A DNA stretch of 64,000 nucleotides from Lachnoclostridium sp. Lineage in GTDB: Bacteria; Bacillota; Clostridia; Lachnospirales; Lachnospiraceae. The position numbers were made by a program, and so were the translations under genes. Below the pieces are notes generated by a model. It worked only from the letters and a program-made list of their open reading frames with translations, ran no database searches and had not been told where the DNA came from. This document shows positions 1 through 9,514 of this stretch, piece by piece. Location of the stretch: assembly GCA_021770065.1 (NCBI GenBank), contig JAETRR010000019.1:1-64000 (forward strand). Reading direction: 5' to 3'. How positions within the stretch are numbered: position 1 is the first letter of the stretch; each line of letters opens with the position of its first letter.

Positions 1-1
1 G

Positions 2-105
2 AACCCTCAAACCAGACCCTCACGAAAAACCCTCAAAAACTATGCCCTTTTTTATGCCTGCCCCTCACGAAAAACCCTCAAATAGATTGGCAAACCCTCA
101 AAAAC
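2..105. repeat. Short direct-repeat cluster (CCCTCAAA motif)
   Basis: The motif AACCCTCAAA occurs four times in about 100 bases, and the 19-base string CTCACGAAAAACCCTCAAA occurs twice (19-37 and 63-81). No gene overlaps it. It could be a protein-binding array or the edge of a larger repeat that begins outside the window; the function is unknown. Confidence 0.6.
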
Positions 106-217
106 TTTGATTATCCGAATTGCGGTGCTTAATATACAAACGATATACAAATAACCAACACTATTCTTTATATAAATATGATAAATTTCTGTATTTAAAA
201 TCTAACAATTTATGTAA

Positions 218-808
218 TCAGAAAAAGAATGAAACAATTGCCACTATTATACTGATCACAGTAATTATACATGAGATAATCGTAATTCTATTGCTTCTTT
301 TTGAATGTGTACTTGCAAAAAGAATTGCTTCCTGCGAATCATCAAGAAATTTGTCCATTTCTGAATATTCATTATATGCTGATTCAAACAATTTATATCT
401 CTCGTCTTCATCTATCTCATTTTTTACTTCTGTTTCTTTTGCTAGTTTGAAAGCATTTTTAGCTTTCAATTCTAATCTATTCAGCTCTGGTAAAAACTTT
501 CCGTTATCTGCTAATCCTAAATCAATATCCTTATATTCATTCCTAAAATCACAAACTTTTTCTTCCATAGAAATGCACAAGTATTTATAACAATCTAATA
601 TCGCTCTTTTTGAATGACTCTCCGCCGCCGATATATCCTTGTCACTCTTTTGCAATTTATAACGTGATAAATGGGTAAATACTGAACGTATTTCATTAAA
701 TATTTCTATTGGATATTCATTATCTCTTACTTCCAATTCTGCAATAAAGGGAGCTATAATATTTTGGTATTGCCAATATATTTTTTCTTCAATATTATTC
801 GTTTCCAT
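218..808 (-). CDS. Hypothetical protein with C-terminal membrane anchor
   Basis: This encodes about 196 residues that I do not recognise as a family. The body is charged, helical and largely hydrophilic. The last about 22 residues are a single strongly hydrophobic segment (isoleucine/valine rich, ending in VSFFF), the layout of a tail-anchored membrane protein with its body in the cytoplasm. I start it at the ATG at 808 because GGAG lies nine bases upstream; a GTG at 823 would overlap that site. Codon use is AT-rich compared with the neighbouring ribosomal genes, which fits an accessory region. No partner gene explains its role. Confidence 0.6.
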   Translation of the reverse strand: METNNIEEKIYWQYQNIIAPFIAELEVRDNEYPIEIFNEIRSVFTHLSRYKLQKSDKDISAAESHSKRAILDCYKYLCISMEEKVCDFRNEYKDIDLGLADNGKFLPELNRLELKAKNAFKLAKETEVKNEIDEDERYKLFESAYNEYSEMDKFLDDSQEAILFASTHSKRSNRITIISCIITVISIIVAIVSFFF

Positions 809-893
809 ATATCTTTTCTCCACCGTAAAATAATATTATACCATCTACTAAAACAAATACTCGTGACAAATCCTTAATCACGAGTATTTGTTA

Positions 894-1142
894 TTACACT
901 CCAAAAAATTTCTTGCTCTTTTTCTCTAAATCCTCAGCCGTCCGTATTTTTCTCCTTGCTAGCAAAGGATTACCTCGACCAATAATTCCATACCTATGTC
1001 TTTTGGAGAATGATAATTTAGAATTATTTCTTTTTTCTATCCAAGAGCGTTCCTCTTTTACATCCATATTAACTAATTTCTCTATAGGAATACCGATGAC
1101 CCGCTCTATATTCATTTTTGTTTTTTTTGATATAGTATACAT
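894..1142 (-). CDS. Small basic hypothetical protein
   Basis: This encodes 82 residues rich in Lys and Arg, starting at an ATG with a GGGGT purine stretch upstream. The middle contains a GRGNPLLARRK motif and the end is very basic, so nucleic-acid binding is possible but not shown. I do not recognise the family. It stands alone, 85 bases upstream of the tail-anchored hypothetical gene on the same strand, and may be co-transcribed with it. High AT content and the lack of a recognisable function suggest accessory DNA downstream of tuf. Confidence 0.5.
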   Translation of the reverse strand: MYTISKKTKMNIERVIGIPIEKLVNMDVKEERSWIEKRNNSKLSFSKRHRYGIIGRGNPLLARRKIRTAEDLEKKSKKFFGV

Positions 1143-1409
1143 TTTTCTACCCCGAGTAAAATACTCATATATGCGGTCTGCAAGATACCTTTCTAGCTTA
1201 AATCTTTTAACAAAAGTTTACAATATTATGACATATCTGTCAATCTACTTTTTTACAAAAAACCTCAAAATACTACCTATTATAGTATACTCTTTAAAAG
1301 AATATATGCTACCTATTTTTGGCATATGTATTTGCAAATGCAAGATTTTTTATAAAATAGAGCCATTTCAGAGCCACGAGCTCCAATAAAAATAATTTAA
1401 TAGGAAGAA
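1143..1409. other. AT-rich intergenic stretch without a gene
   Basis: No open frame here has a ribosome-binding site or recognisable product on either strand. The region probably holds the promoter of the 82-residue gene, but I see no clear -35/-10 pair. It ends at the tuf terminator. Confidence 0.5.
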
Positions 1410-1438
1410 GGGACTTCCTAAACAACTTAGAAAGCCCC
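1410..1438 (-). terminator. Rho-independent terminator of the str operon (after tuf)
   Basis: A 12-bp stem (1410-1421 with 1427-1438, two G-U pairs) with a five-base loop lies 23 bases after the tuf stop. On the minus strand it is followed by a T-rich tract. Confidence 0.85.
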
Positions 1439-1460
1439 ATAAAATCAAGCCTTTTACTGA

Positions 1461-2648
1461 TTACTCAATGATAGTAGCAACACGGCCAGAACCTACTGTA
1501 CGTCCACCCTCACGAATAGCAAAGGTAAGACCCTGCTCCATAGCGATAGGATGAATCAGCTCAATAGTCATCTCAACGTTATCGCCAGGCATGCACATCT
1601 CTGTGCCGGCGGGCAGGTTGCAGACACCAGTTACGTCAGTTGTTCTGAAGTAGAACTGGGGACGATAGTTGTTGAAGAACGGTGTATGACGGCCGCCCTC
1701 GTCTTTGGTCAGTACATATACCTGAGCGGTAAACTTTGTATGGCAGGTCACGGTACCCGGCTTTGCAATAACCTGGCCTCTCTCGATCTCGGTTCTCTGA
1801 ACACCACGAAGCAGTGCGCCGATGTTATCGCCGGCCTGAGCCTCGTCAAGCAGCTTACGGAACATCTCGATACCGGTTACAACCGTCTTACGTGTATCTT
1901 CCTTGATACCAACAATCTCAACTTCCTCATTTACATGAAGCACACCACGCTCAACACGGCCGGTAGCAACCGTACCACGTCCGGTAATGGTGAATACGTC
2001 CTCTACAGGCATCAGGAACGGCTTGTCAGTTGCACGCTGCGGATCCGGAATATATTTGTCTACGGTATCCATCAGCTCCATGATCTTATCGCCCCACTCG
2101 CCTGACGGATCCTCAAGAGCCTTCAGAGCGGAACCCTTGATAATCGGGCAGTCTGTGAACTCATACTCTTCAAGCTGCTCTGTGATCTCCATCTCGGTCA
2201 GCTCGATCAGCTCCTCGTCATCCATAGCATCGCACTTGTTCAAGAACACTACGATGTAGGGAACGCCTACCTGACGGGACAGAAGGATATGCTCCTTTGT
2301 CTGAGCCATAACACCGTCAGTAGCAGCAACTACCAGGATAGCGCCGTCCATCTGAGCAGCACCGGTGATCATGTTCTTTACATAGTCAGCATGGCCCGGG
2401 CAGTCAACATGTGCATAATGTCTCTTCTCGGTCTCATACTCAACGTGAGCGGTAGAAATGGTAATTCCACGCTCTCTCTCTTCCGGAGCCTTGTCAATGT
2501 TCTCGAAATCAGTAGCGGTGTTACCGGCAACTCTCTCGGAAAGAACCTTAGTAATAGCTGCAGTCAGAGTAGTCTTGCCATGGTCAACGTGACCGATGGT
2601 TCCGATATTACAATGGGGTTTGTTTCTTTCAAATTTAGCTTTAGCCAT
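1461..2648 (-). CDS. tuf: Translation elongation factor Tu
   Basis: EF-Tu is the GTPase that delivers aminoacyl-tRNA to the ribosomal A site. The protein is 395 residues, normal for the family. Visible motifs are the P-loop GHVDHGKTT, the switch region [13 protein letters not shown] and NKCD, followed by the two beta-barrel domains ending in [15 protein letters not shown] use the ATG at 2648 because GGAGG sits ten bases upstream; the frame stays open a further 15 codons upstream, but without a matching site. It is the last gene of the str operon and has its own promoter in the 137-base gap after fusA, which fits the high demand for EF-Tu. Confidence 0.98.
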   Translation of the reverse strand: MAKAKFERNKPHCNIGTIGHVDHGKTTLTAAITKVLSERVAGNTATDFENIDKAPEERERGITISTAHVEYETEKRHYAHVDCPGHADYVKNMITGAAQMDGAILVVAATDGVMAQTKEHILLSRQVGVPYIVVFLNKCDAMDDEELIELTEMEITEQLEEYEFTDCPIIKGSALKALEDPSGEWGDKIMELMDTVDKYIPDPQRATDKPFLMPVEDVFTITGRGTVATGRVERGVLHVNEEVEIVGIKEDTRKTVVTGIEMFRKLLDEAQAGDNIGALLRGVQRTEIERGQVIAKPGTVTCHTKFTAQVYVLTKDEGGRHTPFFNNYRPQFYFRTTDVTGVCNLPAGTEMCMPGDNVEMTIELIHPIAMEQGLTFAIREGGRTVGSGRVATIIE

Positions 2649-2735
2649 TCTGAATGTCCTCCTTAATTCATATGCCTTTTTGGCATTTTTCATAATTATT
2701 TGTTTCGTTTCTTAAGATAAACCCGGCTATCTTTG

Positions 2736-2764
2736 ATTATATTTCAAAGCGCCTTATTTTTCAA
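2736..2764 (-). promoter_or_regulatory. Internal promoter for tuf
   Basis: On the minus strand TTGAAA (2764-2759) and TATAAT (2741-2736) are separated by exactly 17 bases, in the gap between fusA and tuf. This is a good sigma-A match and would allow tuf to be transcribed independently of fusA. Confidence 0.75.
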
Positions 2765-2785
2765 GCATATTTTAGGTAAAAACGC

Positions 2786-4900
2786 TTATTTCTTTGCGGC
2801 AAGCACCTTTTCCTGAATGTTCTTGGGTACCTGCTCGTATTTTTCAAAGAACATGGAGTAGTTACCACGTCCCTGAGTCTTGGAACGAAGGTCCGTAGAA
2901 TAACCAAACATCTCGGCCAGCGGAACATAGCCGCGGATCATCTTACCTCCGCCGATATCGTCCATACCCTCGATACGGCCGCGGCGGCTGTTGATATCGC
3001 CGATAACGTCACCCATATAATCCTCGGGTGTGGTAACCTCTACCTTCATAATGGGCTCCAGAAGAACCGGATTTCCCTTCTGCATAGCCTCCTTAAATGC
3101 AAGAGAACCTGCAATGTGGAATGCCATCTCACTGGAGTCTACCTCATGGTAAGAACCGTCATACACGGTTGCATGAAGTCCGAGTACAGGGAAGCCTCCC
3201 AGAATACCGGACTGTGCCGCTTCCTCAATACCCTCGCCGACTGCAGGAATGTATTCCTTGGGAATCGCACCGCCTACAACCTGGGAATCGAACTTGAACA
3301 GCTCTTCCCCATTGGCATCCATCGGCTCAAAGCGAACCTTACAGTGTCCATACTGTCCACGTCCGCCGGACTGCTTTGCATACTTGCTGTCCACATCCAC
3401 GGGCTTGGTAAAGGTCTCCTTGTAAGCAACCTGAGGTGCACCTACATTTGCCTCAACCTTGTACTCCCGGAGAAGACGGTCAACAATAATCTCAAGATGC
3501 AGCTCGCCCATACCGGCAATGATCGTCTGGCCGGTCTCCGGATCCGTATGAGCACGGAATGTGGGATCTTCCTCTGCAAGCTTTGCAAGGGCTTCGCCCA
3601 TCTTGCCCTGTCCGGCCTTTGTCTTCGGCTCGATAGCCAGCTCGATAACCGGCTCCGGGAACTCCATGGACTCCAGGATAACCGGATGCTGCTCATCACA
3701 GATGGTATCACCTGTTGTGGTAAACTTAAAGCCTACCGCCGCAGCGATGTCACCGGAGTATACCTTGTCAAGTTCCGCTCTCTTATTTGCGTGCATCTGA
3801 AGGATACGTCCTACACGCTCCTTCTTCTGTTTGGTAGAATTATATACATAGGAACCGGAATTCATGGTTCCGGAGTATACACGGAAGAATGCAAGCTTGC
3901 CTACAAAGGGATCTGCCATAATCTTAAATGCCAGTGCCGAGAAAGGCTCTTCATCAGAAGAATGGCGCTCAATCTCGTTACCCTCCATATCCGTTCCCTT
4001 GATAGAGGCAATGTCTGTAGGAGCCGGCATATAATCAATAACTGCATCCAGAAGCTTCTGAACGCCCTTATTGCGATAAGCGGTACCGCAGCATACGGGA
4101 ACTGCCGTACACTCGCAGGTAGCCTTTCTCAAGACCTTCTTCATTGCCTCAACAGACGGCTCATTTCCTTCCAGATATTCCATCATCAGCTCGTCATCCA
4201 GATCGCAGATCTTCTCTACCAGCTCTGTACGATACAGCTCTGCATCGTCCTTCATATCATCAGGGATGTCAACGATGGAAATATCCTCGCCCTTCTCATC
4301 ATTATAGATGTAGGCTTTCATTTCAAACAAATCAATAATTCCCTTGAACTCGTCTTCCTTTCCGATAGGAAGCTGAATGCAGATGGCATTCTTTCCAAGT
4401 CTTGTCTTAATCATATCTACCGCATTGTAGAAATCCGCACCCAGGATATCCATCTTGTTGATGAATGCCATACGGGGTACATTGTAGGTGTCAGCCTGAC
4501 GCCAAACGTTTTCAGACTGAGGCTCTACACCGCCCTTCGCACAGAACACGCCGACAGCGCCGTCCAGTACACGAAGGGAACGTTCTACCTCAACCGTAAA
4601 GTCAACGTGACCCGGGGTATCAATGATATTGATACGATGCTCCAAAGCTCCCTCCTGGGGCTTACAGTTCTCCTGATGGGTCCAATGACAGGTTGTAGCT
4701 GCGGAAGTGATGGTGATACCACGCTCCTGCTCCTGCTCCATCCAGTCCATGGTAGCAGTGCCTTCATGGGTATCTCCAATCTTATAGTTTACACCAGTGT
4801 AGTACAGAATACGCTCGGTCAATGTGGTCTTGCCCGCATCGATATGAGCCATGATTCCGATATTCCTGGTTCTCTCCAATGGATATTCTCTTCCAGCCAC
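2786..4900 (-). CDS. fusA: Translation elongation factor G
   Basis: EF-G is the GTPase that drives ribosomal translocation and, with RRF, ribosome recycling. The 704 residues are full length. The N-terminus has the P-loop AHIDAGKTT, then [19 protein letters not shown] and NKMD, followed by domains II-V with GRGQYGHC in domain IV. Translation begins at a GTG codon, chosen because GGAGG lies eight bases upstream and the protein begins [21 protein letters not shown] as expected. It follows rpsG and precedes tuf in the usual str order. Confidence 0.98.
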   Translation of the reverse strand: MAGREYPLERTRNIGIMAHIDAGKTTLTERILYYTGVNYKIGDTHEGTATMDWMEQEQERGITITSAATTCHWTHQENCKPQEGALEHRINIIDTPGHVDFTVEVERSLRVLDGAVGVFCAKGGVEPQSENVWRQADTYNVPRMAFINKMDILGADFYNAVDMIKTRLGKNAICIQLPIGKEDEFKGIIDLFEMKAYIYNDEKGEDISIVDIPDDMKDDAELYRTELVEKICDLDDELMMEYLEGNEPSVEAMKKVLRKATCECTAVPVCCGTAYRNKGVQKLLDAVIDYMPAPTDIASIKGTDMEGNEIERHSSDEEPFSALAFKIMADPFVGKLAFFRVYSGTMNSGSYVYNSTKQKKERVGRILQMHANKRAELDKVYSGDIAAAVGFKFTTTGDTICDEQHPVILESMEFPEPVIELAIEPKTKAGQGKMGEALAKLAEEDPTFRAHTDPETGQTIIAGMGELHLEIIVDRLLREYKVEANVGAPQVAYKETFTKPVDVDSKYAKQSGGRGQYGHCKVRFEPMDANGEELFKFDSQVVGGAIPKEYIPAVGEGIEEAAQSGILGGFPVLGLHATVYDGSYHEVDSSEMAFHIAGSLAFKEAMQKGNPVLLEPIMKVEVTTPEDYMGDVIGDINSRRGRIEGMDDIGGGKMIRGYVPLAEMFGYSTDLRSKTQGRGNYSMFFEKYEQVPKNIQEKVLAAKK

Positions 4901-4939
4901 GGGATTTTCCTCCTCAAATCATCAAGCACAAGCTTCCGG

Positions 4940-5395
<456 letters not shown>

Positions 5396-5570
5396 TCAAA
5401 TCTATTTGTGTTGTGCACGGCATTCTATATACAACCCGCAGCCTGTTAAGGGCGATATGTCATTCCGGCATGCAGACATTCTTGTCTGCCCAACGTCTCA
5501 TAGCTTCTGTTCTTATAAATAGGATAATTCCGATTTATAAGGTGTTACCTGTAACAAATCTGAGCCGAAT

Positions 5571-5993
5571 TTACTTCTTAGCGTCTTTCGGTCTCTTGGC
5601 ACCGTATTTGGAACGGGCCTGTCTTCTCTTCGCTACACCAGCGGTATCCAATGTACCGCGGATGATATGGTATCTTGTACCGGGAAGGTCCTTTACTCTT
5701 CCGCCGCGGATCATAACAACACTATGCTCCTGAAGGTTATGGCCTTCACCCGGAATATAGCTTGTTACCTCAATACCGTTGGAAAGACGTACTCTGGCAA
5801 TCTTACGAAGAGCGGAGTTCGGCTTCTTCGGTGTGGCAGTCTTTACTGCAGTACATACGCCGCGCTTCTGGGGTGCGGATGTATCCGTAGCTTTCTTTTT
5901 CAGAGAGTTAAATCCTTTCTGAAGAGCAGGTGCAGTAGACTTCTTTACAGAGGTCTGTCTTCCTTTTCTTACTAACTGGTTAAATGTTGGCAT
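5571..5993 (-). CDS. rpsL: 30S ribosomal protein S12
   Basis: S12 lies at the decoding centre and controls translational accuracy. The 140-residue protein is full length, with the [11 protein letters not shown] segment carrying the lysine whose substitution gives streptomycin resistance elsewhere, so this copy looks wild type. Start at the ATG at 5993, seven bases after GGAGG; an in-frame GTG at 6002 overlaps that site. It is the first gene of the str operon and is preceded by a consensus promoter about 115 bases upstream, because rpoC, its usual upstream neighbour, lies more than 23 kb away here. Confidence 0.97.
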   Translation of the reverse strand: MPTFNQLVRKGRQTSVKKSTAPALQKGFNSLKKKATDTSAPQKRGVCTAVKTATPKKPNSALRKIARVRLSNGIEVTSYIPGEGHNLQEHSVVMIRGGRVKDLPGTRYHIIRGTLDTAGVAKRRQARSKYGAKRPKDAKK

Positions 5994-6106
5994 TCCTTTC
6001 ACCTCCTGTAATAAGTGGCTGGCATGCTGCCGGCCCTGTCAGGCTGCTTGTGCCATTTATCGGCTTTATGGCGCACGAAAGCCTGCGCATTCGCGCACAC
6101 TGGATT

Positions 6107-6135
6107 ATTATAGTAACAAAAATGACGGCTGTCAA
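6107..6135 (-). promoter_or_regulatory. Consensus promoter of the str operon
   Basis: On the minus strand TTGACA (6135-6130) and TATAAT (6112-6107) are 17 bases apart, a perfect sigma-A promoter. It implies a GC-rich leader of about 105 bases before rpsL with several short inverted repeats. Confidence 0.9.
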
Positions 6136-6176
6136 GGATTTTTTCAAAGAAAATCCTCCGGCGGACCGCACATTTT

Positions 6177-6935
6177 CTATAAATAACAGGTTTCCCCTGG
6201 TTTTTCGCCAAAATAAGGCATAGGAAGGCCGTCCGCCGCCCTTTCACAGACCGCCTTTGCACTGGCAGACCAGTTCTGGTCATCCATCTCCCGCCGGGGC
6301 AGATGCAGGGCCAGAATATGTGCGGGTTTCAGATATTTCGCAAGCACCCTTCTGCTGGAGGGAAGCCCGATAACCGGAAAAGGCACAATCAGAACATCCG
6401 GCTCCCGTTCCCATGCCCCGATCCGCGCAAACAGCTCCGCCTCCGGCCATGCATCTCCCGGCAGTACAATCCGTTTTCCCTCCATCTTAAGCATAACCGT
6501 CAGATTCTGTACCCCTGCATAGTTCTCTCCCATATGCCTGCTGTTAAAAAGCTCCGCGGTGCCGCCCTGAAACTGCATTATGATATTCCTTTTTTCCGCC
6601 GCAGAAACAGCATACATCCTCCCCCTGCCGGGAGCAGCTTTGCGAAGCCGTCCAACTACTTCCTCCGTAGAGATAATCACAAGCTCTGGATTCCGTTCAA
6701 GCGCCCCGGCCGTGTCCTCAAGACAGAAATGATCTCCGTGGGCATGCGTAAAAAAAAGCGTTCCTATGCTTCCCCTCTCAATCTCATCCAAAAGCTCTGT
6801 TCTCACCGCATCCGGCGTATCCGGATACAGCCCGTCCGGATCTCTGCTGAACACATCCACACCAACACTGTTTCTTCCTATTTTTATAAGCACACCGGCA
6901 TTGGCCGTGTGGCGTATCGTAATATTCGTATTCAT
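6177..6935 (-). CDS. MBL-fold metal-dependent hydrolase
   Basis: A metallo-beta-lactamase-fold protein of about 252 residues, probably binding two metal ions. The signature THAHGDHF, an acidic ligand in LPGDAW and a late His (ALHLPRRE) are present, in the arrangement of UlaG-like or other small MBL hydrolases that open lactones or phosphoesters. The substrate cannot be read from sequence. I start at the ATG at 6935, preceded by GGGAG, because the homologous region begins MNTNITIRHTANAG; the frame stays open for 49 codons upstream but without family similarity. It sits just upstream of the str promoter and is divergent from the sigma-factor gene. Confidence 0.8.
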   Translation of the reverse strand: MNTNITIRHTANAGVLIKIGRNSVGVDVFSRDPDGLYPDTPDAVRTELLDEIERGSIGTLFFTHAHGDHFCLEDTAGALERNPELVIISTEEVVGRLRKAAPGRGRMYAVSAAEKRNIIMQFQGGTAELFNSRHMGENYAGVQNLTVMLKMEGKRIVLPGDAWPEAELFARIGAWEREPDVLIVPFPVIGLPSSRRVLAKYLKPAHILALHLPRREMDDQNWSASAKAVCERAADGLPMPYFGEKPGETCYL

Positions 6936-7173
6936 TCCGTCAGACTCCCGGTTTCTGTTTATAGTAAAATCAGAAAAATATTTCACTTCTGTGTTCCCTT
7001 CCCTGTACAGCTCAGATACATTCCCGGAAACGCCATACAGCGAAACTGTTACCATCTTAATTGCATTTCCACGCTCTGTCAAGAATCCGCACTTTTTAAT
7101 TTTTTAAAAAAATGTTAAAATAAATGCGATAAAATCCAATTCCCGTGTATTAACCAGATGAAAGGAGAAAGCA

Positions 7174-7749
7174 ATGATGATAATTTGCTTGACGTCGGCA
7201 AATGACAGCGGAGGAGAACCGGATTCCTCCCGATTGGATCGCTGCCTTCTGGGAATTGCCGGAGAAGATTCCCGGGCCCTTGCAGAGCTCTACGACTGCA
7301 CCAGCGCTTCTGTCTATGCTTTTGCCCTTTCTATTTTAAAGAACACCCAGGACGCAGAGGATGTCCTGCACGACTGTTATCTTCAAATCTACGCAGCAGC
7401 CTCCAGGTATCAGTCCTTTGGGAAACCAATGGCATGGATTTTGACCATCACACGGAATCTCTGCCTTTTAAAGCTTCGGGAGCGCAGCCGCACGGCTGAT
7501 ATCCCTCCGGAAAACTGGGAACCTTATCTGGAAACATGCGAGAGCGCATCCCCGGATGACCGGCTGGTGATAACCGAATGTATGAAGCTTCTGACCGACG
7601 AAGAACGGCAGATCGTTGTCCTTCATGCCGTCGCGGGCTTTAAACATCGTGAAACTGCAAAGCTTTTAGAGCTTCCACTGTCCACCGTTCTTTCAAAATA
7701 CAATCGAGCAATAAAAAAGCTGAAAAATCATATAGGAAAGGAGTATTGA
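7174..7749 (+). CDS. ECF-type RNA polymerase sigma factor
   Basis: This is a 191-residue alternative sigma factor with only regions 2 and 4. Region 2 spans roughly residues 35-90 (LAELYDCTSASVYAFALSIL, NTQDAEDVLHDCY, then a WILTITRN segment) and region 4 roughly residues 130-188, with a helix-turn-helix (HRETAKLLELPLSTVLSKYN). AGGAG lies ahead of the ATG. Its stop is only two bases before the ATG of the membrane protein downstream, whose N-terminus is the likely anti-sigma domain. By family logic the sigma factor is held inactive until an extracytoplasmic signal acts on that partner. No target promoter could be identified here. Confidence 0.88.
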   Translation: MMIICLTSANDSGGEPDSSRLDRCLLGIAGEDSRALAELYDCTSASVYAFALSILKNTQDAEDVLHDCYLQIYAAASRYQSFGKPMAWILTITRNLCLLKLRERSRTADIPPENWEPYLETCESASPDDRLVITECMKLLTDEERQIVVLHAVAGFKHRETAKLLELPLSTVLSKYNRAIKKLKNHIGKEY

Positions 7750-7751
7750 CA

Positions 7752-9371
7752 ATGGCAGACAAGGACACGGAACAGAAAATCAGACAGGCCTTTACAAACG
7801 CCGTTCCCGACTTACGCGACAGTATCCTTTCCGACTGTAAAACTCAGAAAGGAGCTGTAATCATTATGACAGATACCAATAAAAAAACTTTATGGACGCG
7901 GCGTCTTGCCGGTATTGCGGCAGCATTCGTGCTTTTAATCGGCGGTTTGGCCGGATTTCAAGTATACCGGGCAAATTATTCCGTCGCCTCCACAGTCTCT
8001 TTGGATGTAAACCCCTCCATTGAGATTCAGGTAAACAAAAAAGAAGAGGTTCTCGCAGTAAATCCCCGGAATGAGGACGCGAAAATCGTAGTCGGTGATA
8101 TGGATTTCAAAGGAAGCAATCTTGATGTAACCATCAACGCCCTCATCGGCTCCATGCTCCGCAACGGATATCTGAACGAGCTGGCCAACTCCATCCTGAT
8201 CAGTGTAGACAACCAGGACCCCGCCAAGAGCGCGGAGTTAAAGGAGCGTCTTGCCGACGAGATAAGCGCCGCCCTTAAGACCGGCACCTTTGACGGCGCT
8301 GTGCTGAGCCAGACCATTTCCGCAGATCCCTCTCTTAAGAGACTCGCGGATACTTATGGCATTACCCTTGGCAAAGCCCAGCTTATTCAGCAGATCACGG
8401 AGCAAAGCGCATTTTACTCCTTTGAGGATCTGGTTCCCCTGTCCATCAATGAGCTGAACCTGCTGACCGAATCCGGCAATCTCAATCTGGCAAATGTGAA
8501 TTCTCTCGGAACTGCCAGCGACAAAGCTTATATCGGAGAAGAAAAAGCAAAGCAGGCCGCCCTCTCTCATGCAGGTGCAGCAGCGGACAAGATTGCCCGG
8601 TATGAGATTGAGCTGGATTTCGAACATGGTACAATGGTTTATGAAGTGGAATTTAAATGTGAAGGTTTTGAATATGACTATGAAATTGATGCTGTCACAG
8701 GCGCCGTTTTAAAGAGCGGGAAGGAGCCGGACGACGACTATATTCCGCCGCAGGCAGACAACGGCAGCTCCTCACAGACCGGAGGCAGCTCTTCCCAGTC
8801 AGACAGCAGCACACAGCAGACGGGCGGCAATTCCTCCCCGACTGATAACAGCAGTGCACCACAGACGGATAATGAGCAAAGCCAGAATTCAAAGGCTTCT
8901 TATATCAGCGAAGAGCAGGCTAAAAGCGCAGCGCTCTCCCATGCCGGTCTTTCGGCAGAAGCCATCACAGAATACAAGAGTAAATTGGATAGAGAACATG
9001 GCGTTATGGTCTATGAAATTGAATTTAAATGTGAGGGCTTTGAATATGATTACGAAATCGATGCCTCTGCCGGCACTGTCCTGAAGAATCACAAGGAAAC
9101 GGATGACGACTATGTTCCGCCGCAGGACGGCGGCCATCATTCTTCCGCTGAAAACGGAAACTATATCGGCGAAACCCGTGCAAAGGAAGCTGCCCTTTCC
9201 CACGCAGGCGTTTCAGCAGATGCCGTCTATGATTACAAATCCGATCTGGACAGCGATGACGGTATGATGATTTATGAAATCGAATTTAAAGCAGGCAGTT
9301 ACGAATATGAATACGAGATTGATGCCGTCAATGGTTCCGTTTTGAAATATGAATGGGACGAAGATGATTAA
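7752..9371 (+). CDS. RsgI-like transmembrane anti-sigma factor with three PepSY-like domains
   Basis: The 539-residue protein has a short cytoplasmic N-terminus (1-50), one membrane segment (about 52-72) and a large external part. Just outside the membrane is TVSLDVNPSIEIQVN (about 81-95), the motif of the RsgI family; in characterised RsgI proteins the chain self-cleaves at the Asn-Pro bond, here residues 87-88. Three near-identical PepSY-like repeats follow (about 260-322, 384-446, 471-533), each beginning YIGE/YISEEQAK...AALSHAG and ending YDYEIDA..G.VLK. The first two are separated by a Ser/Gln/Gly/Thr-rich linker. The start is the ATG with AAAGGAG eight bases upstream. It is the presumed regulator of the preceding sigma factor. 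PepSY domains often inhibit proteases or sense envelope state; the ligand is unknown. Confidence 0.85.
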   Translation: MADKDTEQKIRQAFTNAVPDLRDSILSDCKTQKGAVIIMTDTNKKTLWTRRLAGIAAAFVLLIGGLAGFQVYRANYSVASTVSLDVNPSIEIQVNKKEEVLAVNPRNEDAKIVVGDMDFKGSNLDVTINALIGSMLRNGYLNELANSILISVDNQDPAKSAELKERLADEISAALKTGTFDGAVLSQTISADPSLKRLADTYGITLGKAQLIQQITEQSAFYSFEDLVPLSINELNLLTESGNLNLANVNSLGTASDKAYIGEEKAKQAALSHAGAAADKIARYEIELDFEHGTMVYEVEFKCEGFEYDYEIDAVTGAVLKSGKEPDDDYIPPQADNGSSSQTGGSSSQSDSSTQQTGGNSSPTDNSSAPQTDNEQSQNSKASYISEEQAKSAALSHAGLSAEAITEYKSKLDREHGVMVYEIEFKCEGFEYDYEIDASAGTVLKNHKETDDDYVPPQDGGHHSSAENGNYIGETRAKEAALSHAGVSADAVYDYKSDLDSDDGMMIYEIEFKAGSYEYEYEIDAVNGSVLKYEWDEDD

Positions 9372-9400
9372 AGGCGAATGCGCCGTCAGCGCATAACCGC

Positions 9401-9447
9401 AAATCCGCCGCAGATGAGCACTCCGGGAGCCCATTTACGGCGGATTT
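9401..9447. terminator. Convergent terminator hairpin
   Basis: AAATCCGCCG (9401-9410) pairs with CGGCGGATTT (9438-9447). It lies between the convergent RsgI-like gene and lpd. A smaller hairpin (9378-9383 with 9389-9394) precedes it, and a run of nine G follows at 9454-9462. Confidence 0.65.
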
Positions 9448-9514
9448 ATTGTTGGGGGGGGGACTAAGCAGTATTAATTCCGGCACATAGCTATATTAAT
9501 TTCAGGCTGTTTTT

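Noticed and set aside
9454-9462. Nine-G tract as a phase-variable promoter element
   Set aside because: It lies between two convergent genes after a terminator hairpin, not in a promoter or coding frame; it is more likely a simple homopolymer or a sequencing-sensitive spot.
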